Assembly: GCF_037042905.1 (NCBI RefSeq)
Contig: NC_087247.1
Location: forward strand, 40,647,920 to 40,711,919
DNA from: Lytechinus pictus
Lineage: Eukaryota; Echinodermata; Echinoidea; Temnopleuroida; Toxopneustidae
Direction: 5' to 3'
Length of the DNA: 64,000 bases
Below are positions 24,525 to 36,326 of this stretch, in pieces (within the stretch, counting starts at the first letter, position 1; each line of letters opens with the position of its first letter). The translations under genes and the position numbers were made by a program. Below the pieces are notes generated by a model. The model did no database searches. It saw only the letters and a program-made list of their open reading frames with translations, and was not told the DNA's origin.

Positions 24525-25381
24525 AATAATAATAATAATAATTAACATCATTTATATAGCGCTTATCACAAAGAATGTCTCTAAGCGCTTAAGGAAAATA
24601 CATAGGAAGACAAGAAATTTCAGCTAAAATCAAATTATACATGTTAATAGTTGAAAGTAGACAGTTGAAGCCGCATATGCTAAGGATGATCTATTTAACG
24701 AAAAGATGAGTTTTTAACATAGATTTGAATTTGTCAGTTGAGTCTGCTTGTTTTATGCTCTGAGGAAGGTTGTTCCAAAGTTGAGGGGATGCTGAACAAA
24801 AAGATCGGGAACCATAAGACTGGGTGTTGATGGCAGGAACTTTTAAGAGTGATTTTTTGCATGAGCGCAAGTTGCGGGAGGGTGAGTATTCTGATATTAA
24901 TTGTTGAAGGTAAACTGGAGCTGATTTTATCAAACATTGGAAAGTAAGCAAGAGGATCTTAAAATCAATTCGTTCACGAACCCTTAGCATATGAAGCTCC
25001 CTTAGCAGTGGAGTGACAGACTCACGTGAACGACATTTAGCAATAAGCCTAGCTGCTGAATTTTGTATTCTCTGCAGTTTGTTAATCTGTGTATCAGGTA
25101 GACCATACAGAAGACTGTTGCAAAAGTCAATGCGAGACATGACCAGTGCCTGAACAAGCCTCTGGGTGGTCTTTTTTGTAAGAAATTGACGGATGCTGCC
25201 GATTTTATGCAATGCAAACGAGGCAGATCTGCATACGTTGTTCACATGGGTCTTTAGAGACATATTATTATCAAACATGACCCCTAGGTTTCTAGCAGCC
25301 GCAGAGCATTCTATATTAGTACCATCAAAAGAAATATCGCCAATCGGACTACAAGTCCTATGCCTACTCACAAAGTGTAAA
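24525..25381 (-). mobile_element. CR1/L2-like LINE, 3' fragment with ORF2 C-terminus
   Basis: On the minus strand an open frame (25371-24691) encodes the C-terminal part of a CR1/L2-type ORF2. It reads VMFDNNMSLKTHVNNVC, then LVMSRIDFCNSLLYGLP, RIQNSAARLI, PLLRELHMLRVRERI, SYGSRSFCSASPQLWNNLP and FKSMLKTHLF. The polymerase core is absent. The frame is intact over this piece. The 3' end has AAGCGCTTAGAGAC, TAAGCG, CTATATAAATG and a (TTA)n tail. An 8-bp CTTCCTTT flanks both ends (24517-24524 and 25382-25389), and joining the flanks restores a satellite pyrimidine module. The insertion is strongly 5' truncated and, given the open frame, fairly young. Confidence 0.87.
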
Positions 25382-28300
25382 CTTCCTTTTCTCTTTCTTT
25401 CTCCCTCTTTTTTCTTTATATTACTATTTCCCTCCTTTCTTGTCCCCCATATCCTTTTCTCTGTTTCCTTCCTCTTTTTGCGCCCCCCCCTCGCCTACAA
25501 ATCATTCGGTGCCTTGGTGCTCCTTGGTTGAACATCTACTCGGCGCCCCCCCCCCCCGCCAATGTTGAACATCAATTCGGCGCCCCTTGGTCGAACATCC
25601 ACTCGTCGCCCACTTAGGTTGAACATCAATTTAGTACCCCTCCCCCGTGTCGAACATCAATTCGGCGCCGCAAGGTAGAACATCAATTCGCACCCCCCCC
25701 CCCCATGTTGAACAACAATTCGACGCCCCTATGTCAAACATCAATAAGGCGCCCCTAAATTAATCATCAATTCGACGCTCCTATGTCGAACATGGATTGG
25801 GCACCCCTAGGTCGAACATAAATTTGATGCCCCCCCCTTATGTCGAACATCATTCGGCGCCCTACTTCATTCTTTCTTTCTTTTTCCTTCTCTTTTTCTT
25901 TCCCTCTTTTTCTTAGTCTTTTCCTATTTTTTGTCCACGTTTTCTTACCCCTTTTTCCTTCCACTTTCTGGCTTCCCCCTTTTTGGCATACCCAGGGCGC
26001 CCCCCAGGTTGAACATCAAGTAAACGCCATCATTCGGCGCCCCAGATGTTGAACATCAATTCGGCGCCCTTTGTTCGAACATGGACTCGTCGCCCAAATA
26101 TTTTGAACATCAATTGGCACTTCCCCCATGTTGAACATCAAATCGGCACCCCTAGGTTTAACATCAATGCCGCACGCCTTTTTCGAACATCATTTCAGCC
26201 CCCCCCCCTAAGATTGACACCCCCCCCACCCATGTCGAACATCAAATCGGCGCCCCTAGGTAGAAAATCACGTCGGCGCCCCCTAGGTCGAACATCAATT
26301 CGGTGACCCCCTTCCCCTTTCTTTCTTTCTCCTTTTTCTTTCTTTCTTTCCCCTTTTTTTTCCTTTCTCTTAGTCTTTCCCTCCTTTTATAAACCCCTTT
26401 CCTTTTCTTCTGCTTCCTTCCTCTTTTGGCGCCCCCTTTTCGCCTACCCGGGGCACCCCCATGTTGGACATCGATTCGGCGCACCAGATGTTTAACATCA
26501 ATTCGGTGGCAGTTTGTCGAACATCAATTTGACGCCCCCCCCCCCCCCCGTCTAACATCAATTCAGCGCCTCCCTACGTTGAACATCAATTCGGTGCCCC
26601 TAGCACGATCTCCGATTTGGCACCCGAATGTTGAACATCAATTCGGCGCCCCTAGGTCGAACATCAATTTGGCGCCCCCCTCCCCCTATGTCTGACTTCA
26701 ATTCGGCAACCCTCTACTTTTTTCCTTCTCTCTTTCCCTCCTTTTTTCTCTTTCTTTAGTATTTCCCTCTTTTTGGCCCCCTTTTCTTTTCCTCGGTTTC
26801 CTTTTTTTGGCGCCTGTGCGCTCCCTAGGTTTAACATCAATTCGGTGCCTTGATGCCCCTAGGTCGAACATCGGTTCGGCGCCCATATGTCGAACATCAA
26901 TTCGGCGCTTCTAGGTCGAACAGCAGGTCAGCGCCCCGATGTATAACATTAATTCCGCGCTTCTAGGTTAAACTTCAATTCGACGCTCCTATGTCGAACA
27001 TCAATTCGGCGCCTCCCTATGTCAGAAATCAATCCGGCGCCACCAGGTCGAACATTAAATTGGTGCCCTTTTTCTTTTTTTCCTTTTCTCTTTATTCCCT
27101 CTTTTTTCCCCTTTCTTTTAGTCTGTCCCTCCTTTTTGTCCCCCTTTCTTTTCCTATGTTTCCTTCCTCTTTTGGCGCCCCCTTTTTGCTTTCCCTAGGT
27201 TGAACACCAATTAGGCGCCCCTAAGTCAAGCATCAATTCGGCGTCCCCTTCCCTCTTCTTTCTTTCTTTCTTTCTTTCTATTTTTCTTCCTTTTTTCTTT
27301 TTCTCTTAGGGTTCTTTTCCCCCCTTCGCCTACAAATCACTTCGATGCCTTGGTGCTCCTTGGTTGAACATCTACTCGACGCACCCCGCCAATGTTGAAC
27401 ATCAAATCGGCGCCCCTATGTCGAATATCGATTCGGCGCCACCATGTCGAACATATATTCGGCACCCCAATGGCGAACATCAATTCGACGCCCTTAGGTC
27501 GAAAATTATTTCGCCCCCCCCCCCATCTAGGTCGAACATCAATTTGACGCCCCCTCCTATGTCTAATATCAATTCAGCGCCTATCTATGTCTAAAATCAA
27601 TGCCGCGTCCCTATGTTGAACATTAATTGGCGCCCCAGCCCTCCTCGGTTCAACATCAATTCGACACTGCCCCCCCCTATCTCGAACATCGATTCGGCAC
27701 CCTTACGTAGAACATTATTCCGGCGCCTTCCCAGATTGAACATCGATTCGGCGCCCCTATATCAAACATCCACTCAGCGCCCCTCCCCCTAGGTTGAGCA
27801 TCAATTCGGCGCCCCACTTCTTTATTTTGTCCCCTTCTCTCTTTTTTCCTCTTTCCCCCCTGTCTCTTAGTTTTTTTTTTTTCCTCCTTTTTTTCTTTTT
27901 TTTTCTTTCTTTCTTTTTTATCTTTCTCTAAGTCTTTCCCTCCTTTTTTATCTCCCTTTTTCTTTTCTTCTGTTTCCTTCTTCTTTTTGGCGCCCCCTTT
28001 TTGCCTTCCCAGGGCGCCCCTTAGGTTGAACATCTTTTAGGCGCCCCTAGGTCAAACACGAATTCGGTGCCCCCTTACCTCTTCTTTTTTTCCTCCTTTT
28101 TTTCTTCTTTTTTTTTCTTCTTATTTTCTTTCTTTCTTTTTTCTCTTTCTCTAAGTCTTTCCCTCCTTTTTTATCTCCCTTTTCTTTTCTTCTGTTTCCT
28201 TCTTCTTTTTGGCGCCCCCTTTTTGCCTTCACAGGGCGCCCCTTAGGTTGAACATCTTTTAGGCGCCCCTAGGTCAAACACGAATTCGGTGCTCCCTTAC

Positions 28301-30717
28301 CTCTTCTTTTTTTCCTCCCTTTTTTTTCTTTTTTTTTCTTCTTATTTTCTTTCTTTCTTTCTTTTTGCTCTTTCTCTAAGTCTTTCCCTCCTTTTTTTAT
28401 CTCCCTTTTCATTCCTTCTGTCTCCTTCCTCTTTTTGGCGCCCACCGCCCTTTTCGCCTACCCGGAGCGCCCCCAGGTCGAACATCAATTCGGCGCCACT
28501 CGGTCGAACATCAATTCGGACCCCTATGTCGAACATCAATTCGGCACCCCTTGGTCGAACATCCACTCGTCGCCTTCCTAGGTTGAACATCAATTTGGCA
28601 CCCCTCCCCGTGTTGAACATCAATTTGACGCTTCTATGCCGAACATAAATTCGACACCCCCCCCCTATTCCGAATATCAATTCAGCGCCTACCTATGTCA
28701 GAAATCAATGCCGCATCCCTATGTTGAATATTAATTCGGCGCCCCGCCCCCCTAGGTTAAACATCAATTCGACACTGCCCCCCCCCCATGTCGAACATCG
28801 ATTCGGCACCCTTAGGTACAACATTATTTCGGCGCCTTCCTAGATTGAACATTAATTCGGCGTCCCTCTGTCAAATATATTCGGCGCCACTATGCTTGTC
28901 GCCCCTAGGTCAAATATCAATTTGACGCCTCCCTATGTCTAACATTAATTCGGCACCCCAGTTCCCTTGTTTTTTCCTTCTCTCTTTCTTTTCCCCTTTC
29001 TCTTAGTCTTCCCATTTTTTTGTCCCCCTTTTCTTTTCTTTTTCTTCCTCTTTCTTCCTAGGCGCCTCTTTTCGCCTACCCAGGACGCCCTCCCCCTATG
29101 TCTAGCATCAATGCCGCAACCCTATGTCGAACATCAATTTGGCGTCCCCCCCCCCCTTTGGTCAAACATCCACTCGGCACCCTCTAGGTTAAACATCGAT
29201 TCGGTGCCCATTTGTCGAACATCGATTCGGCGCCCCCTAGGTCGAACAACAATTCGGCCCCCACCTAGGTTGAAGATTAATTCGGCGCCCCCTATTTCTA
29301 ACAACAATTCGGCACCCCCAAAGGTTAAACATCGATTCGACACTCCCATCCTATGTCGAACATCTATTCAGCCCCCCCCCCCATGGCGAACATCAATTCG
29401 TCGCCCTAGCCCCCCTAGGTTCAACATCAATTCGACACTGCCCCCCCACCTATGTCGAACATCGATTCGGCACCCTTAGGGAGAACATTATTTTGGCGCC
29501 TCCCTATATTGAACATCAATTCGGCGCCCCTATGTCTAACATCAATTCGCCCCCCCCCCCCCTATGTTGAACATCGATTCGACACCCCCCCCCCCTATGT
29601 CGAACATCAATTCGGCACCCCTAGGTAGAACATCATTTCGGCGCCTCCCTCGGTTGATTTGGCGCCCCTATGTAAAACAACAATTTGGCATCCTTAAGTC
29701 GAACATCCATTTGGCGCCACCCCTCCCCATCCCTTATTTCGAACATCAATTCGGCGCTCCCTTTCCTCTTCTTTCTCTATTTCTTTCTTTCCATTTTTTC
29801 TCTTTCTCTTCGTCTTTCCCTCCCTTTTTGTCCCCCTTTTCTTTTCCTCTGGTTCCTTCCTCTTTTTGGCGCCCCTCTTTTCGCCGACCCGGGGCGCCCA
29901 CCAGGGTGAACATCAATTCGGTGCCCCTATGTCAAACATCAATTGGGCGCCCATAGATAAGACATGGATTCGATGCTATGTCGAACATCAATTCGGTGCC
30001 ACTTTTCTGAACATCGATCCCTCCTCTCTATTTTGAACACCAATTCGGCGCCCCTAGTTAGAACATCGATTCGGCGCCACCCAGTTTGACATCAATTCGA
30101 CACTCCCCTCACATTTTATGTCGAACATCAATTCGGCACCCCTAGGTAGAACATCATTTTGGCGCCCCCTAGATTTAACATCAATTCGGCCCCTATGTTG
30201 AACATTAATTCGGCGCTCCTAGGTCGGACACCATTTCGGCGCCCCCTCTTCCCCTTCCTTTTTTCCTTCTCTATTTCTTTCTCCCTTTTTTGTCCCCCTT
30301 CTCCTTTCCTCTGTTTCGTTCCTGTATTTGGCGCCCCCGTTTTACCTACCCTGGACGCCCCCTAGGTTTAACATCAATTCGGCACCCTTGGAGTCGAGCA
30401 TCAATTCGGCGCCCCTTGGTCGAACATCTACTCGGCGCCCCCTCGGTTGAACATCAATTCGGCACCCTCCCCCTCCATGTTGAACATCAAATCGACCCCC
30501 TTTGTTAAACATCAATTTGACACCCCCCCCCTATGTCGAACATCGATTCGGCGCCCCGAGATCAAACATCAATTCAGCGCCTCCGTATGTAAAAAATAAA
30601 TGTCGCGCCCCTATGTCGAACATTAATTTAGCGCCCTGGCCCCCTAAGTTTAACATAAATCCGACACCCCCCTTATGTCGAACATCGATTCGGCGCCCTT
30701 AGGTAGAATATTATTTA
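25382..30717 (+). repeat. Compound satellite, block D (5.3 kb)
   Basis: Same unit and same orientation as blocks A-C, with fewer but longer pyrimidine modules. Around 27790-28290 a module plus its flanking units is repeated with a period of 222 bp: TTAGGTTGAACATCTTTTAGG occurs at 28021 and 28243. From 28650 to 30250 mostly plain short units are seen. The block breaks off in mid-unit near 30717, where non-satellite sequence begins. Confidence 0.88.
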
Positions 30718-32621
30718 CCTGCGTTACGGTTGTATAGCAGCTAAATGTTGTTCCGTTATTGTTCGTATACCATTGTATACGTTGCAAGGTTGCGTGGTCA
30801 ATAGAGGTTCAAAGCCTCCGTGGAATGTAATTAAGGGTGCATTTGGTGAATTGGAGCGCGGAAAGAAAGGATAACGTGTAGTAAGGATACGTTGGGTGTA
30901 TCATTCAAGCTTGTTCTCTTCGTCACGACACGACATTATCTGCGGTTGCGAATTTCGTCGAAATAAAAATCAAAGAAAGCTAGTCCGGGCATTTCAGCGG
31001 TATTAACAGAATACCACTGTTCTTTCATGGGGTTCTTTACAAAGTAATGCTTATATATAATTACAAAAATATATACAGGTATATACCCAATACTTAATTG
31101 AATACATTACAAGAAAGAAAATGCAAACTATCCCATTGTGAAAAGGAATGAGTGTGATAATACTGAAAATGATGGATGTAAAAGTTCATCTCCAGTTGGA
31201 AGGTTGAAAAAGGGGAGGGATTATTGGAAAGAGGTGCAAATTCTGAAATATTATCTACTTTAGATAAAAGGGGTATGTGTTACCTTTCATGACAATGACT
31301 GACGATGCAGATTTAAGAAATAATCGATCTGCAATGGAAAATTCATCTTTTGTGGAGGAAGAAATCGCAAAGCTAATAAAAAAGGGATGTGTAAGTGAGC
31401 TTAAAAAAAAAAAAAACCAAAAGTGGTTAATCCTTTAACTGTTTCCAACAACAAGGCAGTATTAAGAATGGTTCTTATTGAAGGCGCGTGAATCCGCATC
31501 TGTTCAAGCAGAAATTTAAGTAGGAGGACGCCAAGGCTGTTTGTGATGTTTTCGAAAAAGGGGATTTTGTTTTTACTTACGATTTAAAATCGGCATATCA
31601 CTATATAGAAATACATGACGATCATAAAGAATACATGGGCTTTGTATGGAATTTTAACGGGATTAGACGATATTTCGTCTTTAATGTACTGCCATTTGGT
31701 TTGTCAACTGCGGGTTATGTATTCTCAAAGATAATGAGGCCAGTGGTATCTCATTGGCGAAACCAATGGCATGAGGCTATAATGTTTCTTGATGATGGCA
31801 TAGCAGGTCTTGATAGTTTGCAAGAGGCAAAGTCGTTTAGTGAGATTGTGCAATTGGAATTGAGAAAATTAGGTTTCTTGTTGGTAAACGAGAAATGTGA
31901 CTGGGAGCCTAAACCACAGGCAAAATGGTTGAGCTTAGACTGGGACTTCCATAGTTTCCAGGTTAGCATAACGGTCAATCGGGTTGAGGAACTCAAGACT
32001 TCAGTATCAGATTTTATAGCTGAAGTCAATTTGAACCCGGTTGTATCCGTTAGATTTCTAGCCCGCGTAACGGAAATGATTGTCATGATTGTACACAGTT
32101 ATGGGTCCCTGAGCGCAACTGAGAACTAGGAGTAGTTTTAATTGTATTAATACAAGAGCAAGTTGGAATACGTCAGTGCTAATTACCCCAGACGTTATGA
32201 CAGAACTAATGTTCTGGAAGGATATTATAGATCGCTTAAACGTTGCGCCCATGCAGTCATCATTACATTGCCATCTGTCTGTATTTACAGGTGCATCTGA
32301 TTTTGGGTTTGGTGGATGTGTCGATGGTTACGACATGGAAGAAGTGGAAACGTGGTCAGAATCAGAGAAGATTCAGAGCTCGACTTGGAGGGAGCTCGAG
32401 GTCTTTGTGAGAATGGCCATGACATTGAAATGTCACGTGGCCGGAAGGGCTCAATGTACGATGGTATACAGATAATAAGAATGATGTGAGAATTGTGAAA
32501 GCAGGGAGTGGAAACCCTAAGCTTCAGAGGAAAGCTAAGATAATAGAGAGCATTCGTGAGGAGAAGAAAGTGAAGATATACCCTGTGTGGATACCCAGAA
32601 AGGAAAATCCCAAAGCAGACA
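30718..32621 (+). mobile_element. DIRS-type retrotransposon remnant (RT-RNase H), degenerate
   Basis: From about 31400 the three forward frames, read in turn, give a DIRS-like RT and RNase H. The order is VNPLTVSNNKAVLRM, NPHLFKQKFK, FTYDLKSAYHYIEIHDDHKE, FNVLPFGLSTAGYVFSKIMR, MFLDDGIAGL (YXDD-box position), VRFLARVTEMI, LITPDVMTELMFWKDII, TGASDFGFGGCV (RNase H start), STWRELEVF, RWYTDNKNDVRIV and VWIPRKENPKAD. At least three frameshifts (near 31480, 32130 and 32460) and stops interrupt it. The tyrosine recombinase expected downstream is missing: the sequence passes into a satellite unit at AGAACATCAATT. The left 700 bp is unassigned and may be the element's 5' part. Assignment to DIRS rather than Gypsy rests on the RNase H wording and LPFGLSTA..FSKIMR. 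Confidence 0.75.
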
Positions 32622-32682
32622 GAACATCAATTAGGCGCCCCCGCCCCTTGGTTGAACATCAATTCGACGCTCCTATGTCTAA
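32622..32682 (+). repeat. Satellite island, block E (two units)
   Basis: About two standard units remain between the DIRS remnant and the TIR element. The block ends in GTCTAA (32677-32682), which is repeated at 36327-36332 just beyond the nested insertions. Confidence 0.8.
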
Positions 32683-33375
32683 TCATGGACCTATTACAGA
32701 TAGACACTCATCTAAGAATTAATAAATTCACTAGCATGTGACCGTCATTGTGCTCTGAATAACATTCTCTTCATATTTTTTATACTTTCATCCTACCTTG
32801 TTCTGCCGTCAATTAGGCCATGAGTTGAAGGAAGCAGTTTGTGATTAGACATTGATATTACACAAATTCTATGCGCAGAAGATGATGACTCACTTAAATC
32901 CTGGAAAATCGATGTGCAGTTCTAGTTTACATTTGGCAATCTTATAGTTCCATGTGTTTTATTTTGGGAAAATATATGCATACTTCAAGATATATAGAGG
33001 CAATATTGTGATTGATTGTCTATCATTTATAACCCCATTTTTCAAATTTTCCTCCTAATATTCCAGAGATACATGGCTCATATCGTGTAAAGAGCGTTTA
33101 TTTCTTAGTGTTATTGAGGTCATTCTGTGCATGCGGAAGTGTACGGATTAAATAATAACATTCTATGTCAAAAAAATCGTCTGCTTCTTAATTTTGCTGC
33201 TTCAAATCTGAAGCATGTTAATAGAAAAACATTTTCAAATAATCAGACATGCCTTGGTAGTCTCTATTGTCAAAACACTTGTATGTTCTCATCCCGATGC
33301 ACATAATCACTAGGATGCAGATCTCGTTCGATCAAAGAAATGATAGTGTTGAATGTACATCTCTAATAGGTCCAT
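32683..33375. mobile_element. Non-autonomous TIR element, right terminus split off by a LINE
   Basis: The left end reads CATGGACCTATTACAGAT (from 32684). The right end reads ATCTCTAATAGGTCCAT (33359-33375), and its last bases TCCATG reappear at 36321-36326 after the LINE. These are inverted repeats of about 18 bp with one mismatch. GTCTAA flanks the reconstructed element (32677-32682 and 36327-36332). About 690 bp of AT-rich interior has no coding capacity. It is a MITE-like DNA element of unassigned superfamily. Confidence 0.6.
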
Positions 33376-33519
33376 AATAATAATAATAATAATGGGTATT
33401 TAGAGGCGCTAAAAACAAAAAGTACCATAGCGCGTACAATGTAGGAATAACAATTTAACATTTGCAATAATTACTACAATATTCAAGATAAAAAGGGAAA
33501 TTAATTATTGAGGAAAAAG

Positions 33520-34971
33520 TTATGTCTTAAGGGAAGATTTGAAGCCAAGAACACTGGAAGCATTTCTTATTGAAAGAGGGATAGTATTCCATGCAAGTCT
33601 TGGCAGCTGCTACAGCAAACCGTTTTTCGGCAGAGGAGAGTTTTGACAAGGGAATGCAAAGTCTGCATGTGTCAGTGATTGAACGAAGATTACGAGAGGG
33701 TGTGTATAATTTGATGGTATTATTAAGATATTCAGGTGCTAGATGATTTAGAGTTTTGTATACATATAAACAGACTTTAAACTGAATACGTTGGAATAGA
33801 GGTAGCCAGTGGAGTTCCTTAAGTAGGGGTGTTCGGGATCCAAAGCCAAAAATTAATCGAGCGGCACGATTCTGAATAACCTCAAGTTTTCGTCTATCTC
33901 TAGCTGACAAAACAGTATATAAACTATTACAGTAATCTAACCGAGAAAGAATAAGTGCTCGCACAGCATGGTGACATGTCTTAAGATCAATGAATCTACG
34001 AATCCTCCACAAATTGCTGAGATGATAATTACAATTACGGACAACCTGATTTACTTGAGCAGACAGTGTGAACATGTTATCAATGCATACTCCAAGAACA
34101 GTAGTTTTAGTGGAGATGGGGATGCATTGACCATTCACATTAAGCTGAATATGTGATATTGATTGCAGATGGCGGGCAGAAGAACAGAGAGCTATGAATT
34201 CAGTTTTGCTATTATTCAGCTGGAGATAATTAGATGACATCCACCTACTTATTTCTGAAATACAAAGAGAGGTTTTCTCAAGTATTTTATTTATGTTATC
34301 AACAGAGCGCGGGTCAAAGGAACAATACAGATGTACATCATCTGCATAACAAATATACTGTAGACCATGTTTATTGATAATGTCAGAGATGGGAGTGATA
34401 TACACACTAAACAGAATCGGCCCGAGAACTGACCCTTGGGGTACCCCAAACTCAGTGACCCACGGGTCAGACAACTCTCCGGCTATGCTTACCCTAGATG
34501 ACCAACCAGTCAGGTAAGACTTAAACCATTTAAGAGCTAGACCAGATATGCGAAATCGAGATTTTAAGCGATTCAGTAATATGGTATGATCCACAGTGTC
34601 AAAAGCTGCACTTAGGTCCAATGAGACTAAGAAAACACACTTATGCTGATCAAAATATGACAGAAAATCATTCTGCAATTTCAAAAGGGCTGTCTCAGTG
34701 CTGAAATAGGATCTATATGCTGACTGCATTGGATCGTATAAACCATTATCATTTACGTGTTCTGTTAGTTGAAGTGATACTACCTTTTCTATCACTTTAG
34801 CAATATGTGAAATATTACTAACAGGCCTATAATTACATAATGTGTCTTTATTCAGATTGTTTTTCTTGATTATTGGTGTAACTATAGCCTGATGAACACC
34901 ATCTGGAAATGTACCCGATGATAATGAGCTGTTTACAATAGAGGTCAGAGCAGGAATATTGCTATTGACAA
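33520..34971 (-). pseudogene. LINE ORF2, reverse transcriptase part
   Basis: The frame starts right after the A8 run with NSNIPALTSIVNSSLSSG. It shows IIKKNNLNKDTLCNYRPVSN (motifs 0-1), SAYRSYFSTETALL (motif 2), VSLDLSAAFDTVDH (motif A), GVPQGSVLGPILFSVYI (motif B), YADDVHLY (catalytic motif C), then the thumb, LDYCNSLY, NRAARLIFGF and LLKELHWLP. Near 33590-33597 a second frameshift replaces the expected C-terminus. Shifting frame gives WNTIPLSIRN, then SVLGFKSSLKT and a stop at 33520-33522. All catalytic residues are present, so the copy is disabled only by two small indels. Either could be an assembly error, and both would need to be for the copy to be intact. Confidence 0.85.
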
Positions 34972-36320
34972 TTTTTTTTCAAAAGCCAAGTAGGTTGAGA
35001 ATCTGTTAAAGAAGTGGCATTAGACATATTGCTCACAATGCGTTTGATATTATCCTCACTGACAACCTCAAAACAATTCAACATACTTTCATGAACAGAA
35101 CTGACTTCTTGACTATCTACACTTCTTGGTTCAGGTGTATTTGTGACATTATTGCGAATATCACTTATCTTCTTGACAAAGTACAAAGAAAAACGATTTG
35201 CTAGATCAAGAGGATTATCATACACAGGGAGAAATTTAACATTCTTGTGGAGCAGATTATTAACAACATTAAAAACTGTTTTGACATTGGCTTTACAGAG
35301 TAACTCCGTATAGTATTTTTGTTTAGCCTTATCTATGAGGTCGTTAACATGCTTGTTAGCTAGCTTAAAAGATGTGTGATCAGTGTCTGAAGAACTTTTG
35401 ATCCATTTCCGTTCAATCCGTCTTCTTTCTCGACGCGCAGTAAGGATTTCCTCGTTGAACCAAGGATTGCGAACCCTTGTGGAGCGGAGACCTGATTTCT
35501 GAGGAGCAAACTCATTAACGCAGGCTGCTACAGATGTGTTATACGCAGTAAGAACTGAATCAACATCACCAGCCGAGGACAAGTCATTAAGTTTGTCAAT
35601 CAGTGCCTCACTAAATCCCTCGATGTCCATTTCCTTGAAGTTCCTAAATGTCCGCCTAACTTTCTTCACCACCGGCCGAGGATACCTGAGTACAAATCGG
35701 ATGCAGTGATGATCAGACATGAGACTATGATGAATGACAATGTCTTCAATGATGCAGCCATGACGGGTAGGACAGATGTCTGCAGAGGATTGTCCTTGAT
35801 GATTACTCTCATCTCTGGTCATTACAAGGTCCAAAGTGTGACCCATGTTATGGGTAGCTCCGGTGACATGTTGAACCAAGCTAGCAGATTCTATGATGGA
35901 TAGGAACTGAGCTACATCAGACTTTGAAGGTTTATCGACGTGAATGTTAAAGTCCCCAAGAAGAAGAACTCGCCCAGCCAATCGTGATATCTCAGCAGTA
36001 AGATCATCAAATTCTTGAAGAAAGTCTGCTGTACGGAGCTGATTCTGCACAGAAGGTGGTGGTCGGTAGACTACCAAGAAATGCAATTGACCTCCATTGC
36101 TAACAACATGTGCTAGCTCAAATGTAGAATAGGTCAGAGAGTCATCCATTTTCAGCTGCAGTTGAAGTGGAGACTTAAAAATAACCGCGATGCCGCCATG
36201 AGGATCTGTTGGTCTTGGAGCATTCACAACCGCATATCCAGCTGGTAGGCATTCTGCGATGACGACTTGATCTTCTGCTCGAAGCCATGTTTCTGTTATA
36301 ATCATTACATCAATATTGTG
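34962..36320 (-). pseudogene. LINE ORF2, AP-like endonuclease part
   Basis: The frame begins at the LINE junction with NIDVMIITETWL (the conserved ETW). It then shows HGGIAVIFKS, LVVYRPPP, VLLLGDFNIHVD (catalytic Asp and Asn), HTLDLVMTR and LMSDHHCIRF (the SDH motif), so all the usual endonuclease signatures after the missing N-terminus are present. A linker region with NPWFNEEIL follows. The frame ends prematurely at TWLLKKNCQ and a stop, because of the A8 run (T8 at 34972-34979 on the plus strand). With seven As it would run straight into the reverse transcriptase. The open frame continues upstream of the junction into satellite sequence, which is not part of the protein. Confidence 0.85.
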
Positions 36321-36326
36321 TCCATG

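Larger units (their letters stand above)
33376..36320 (-). mobile_element. CR1/L2-like LINE, endonuclease to 3' end, two frameshifts
   Basis: This is a nearly complete ORF2 on the minus strand, followed by a 3' UTR with TGCGCTATGG, TAGCGCCTCTAAATAC and a (ATT)n tail at 33376-33396. TCCAT flanks it (33371-33375 and 36321-36325). The 5' end is truncated just before the endonuclease motif ITETWL, so ORF1 and the first endonuclease residues are missing. Endonuclease and reverse transcriptase are separated only by a one-base insertion in an A8 run. It is the most intact autonomous-type element in the window. Confidence 0.88.

Noticed and set aside
6823-30702. Dozens of open frames of 60-190 codons with repeated wording such as SNINSAPLGRTSIRRP or GAELMFDLG
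   Set aside because: They are translations of the satellite unit and pyrimidine modules. They overlap in several frames and on both strands, stay open only because the unit has a stop in a single forward frame, and shift frame whenever a C run changes length.
6150-30717. CRISPR-like array of short regular repeats
   Set aside because: There are no unique spacers, unit length drifts continuously, and the context is a eukaryotic genome.
35706-35903. Plus-strand open frame
   Set aside because: It is the antisense shadow of the LINE endonuclease.
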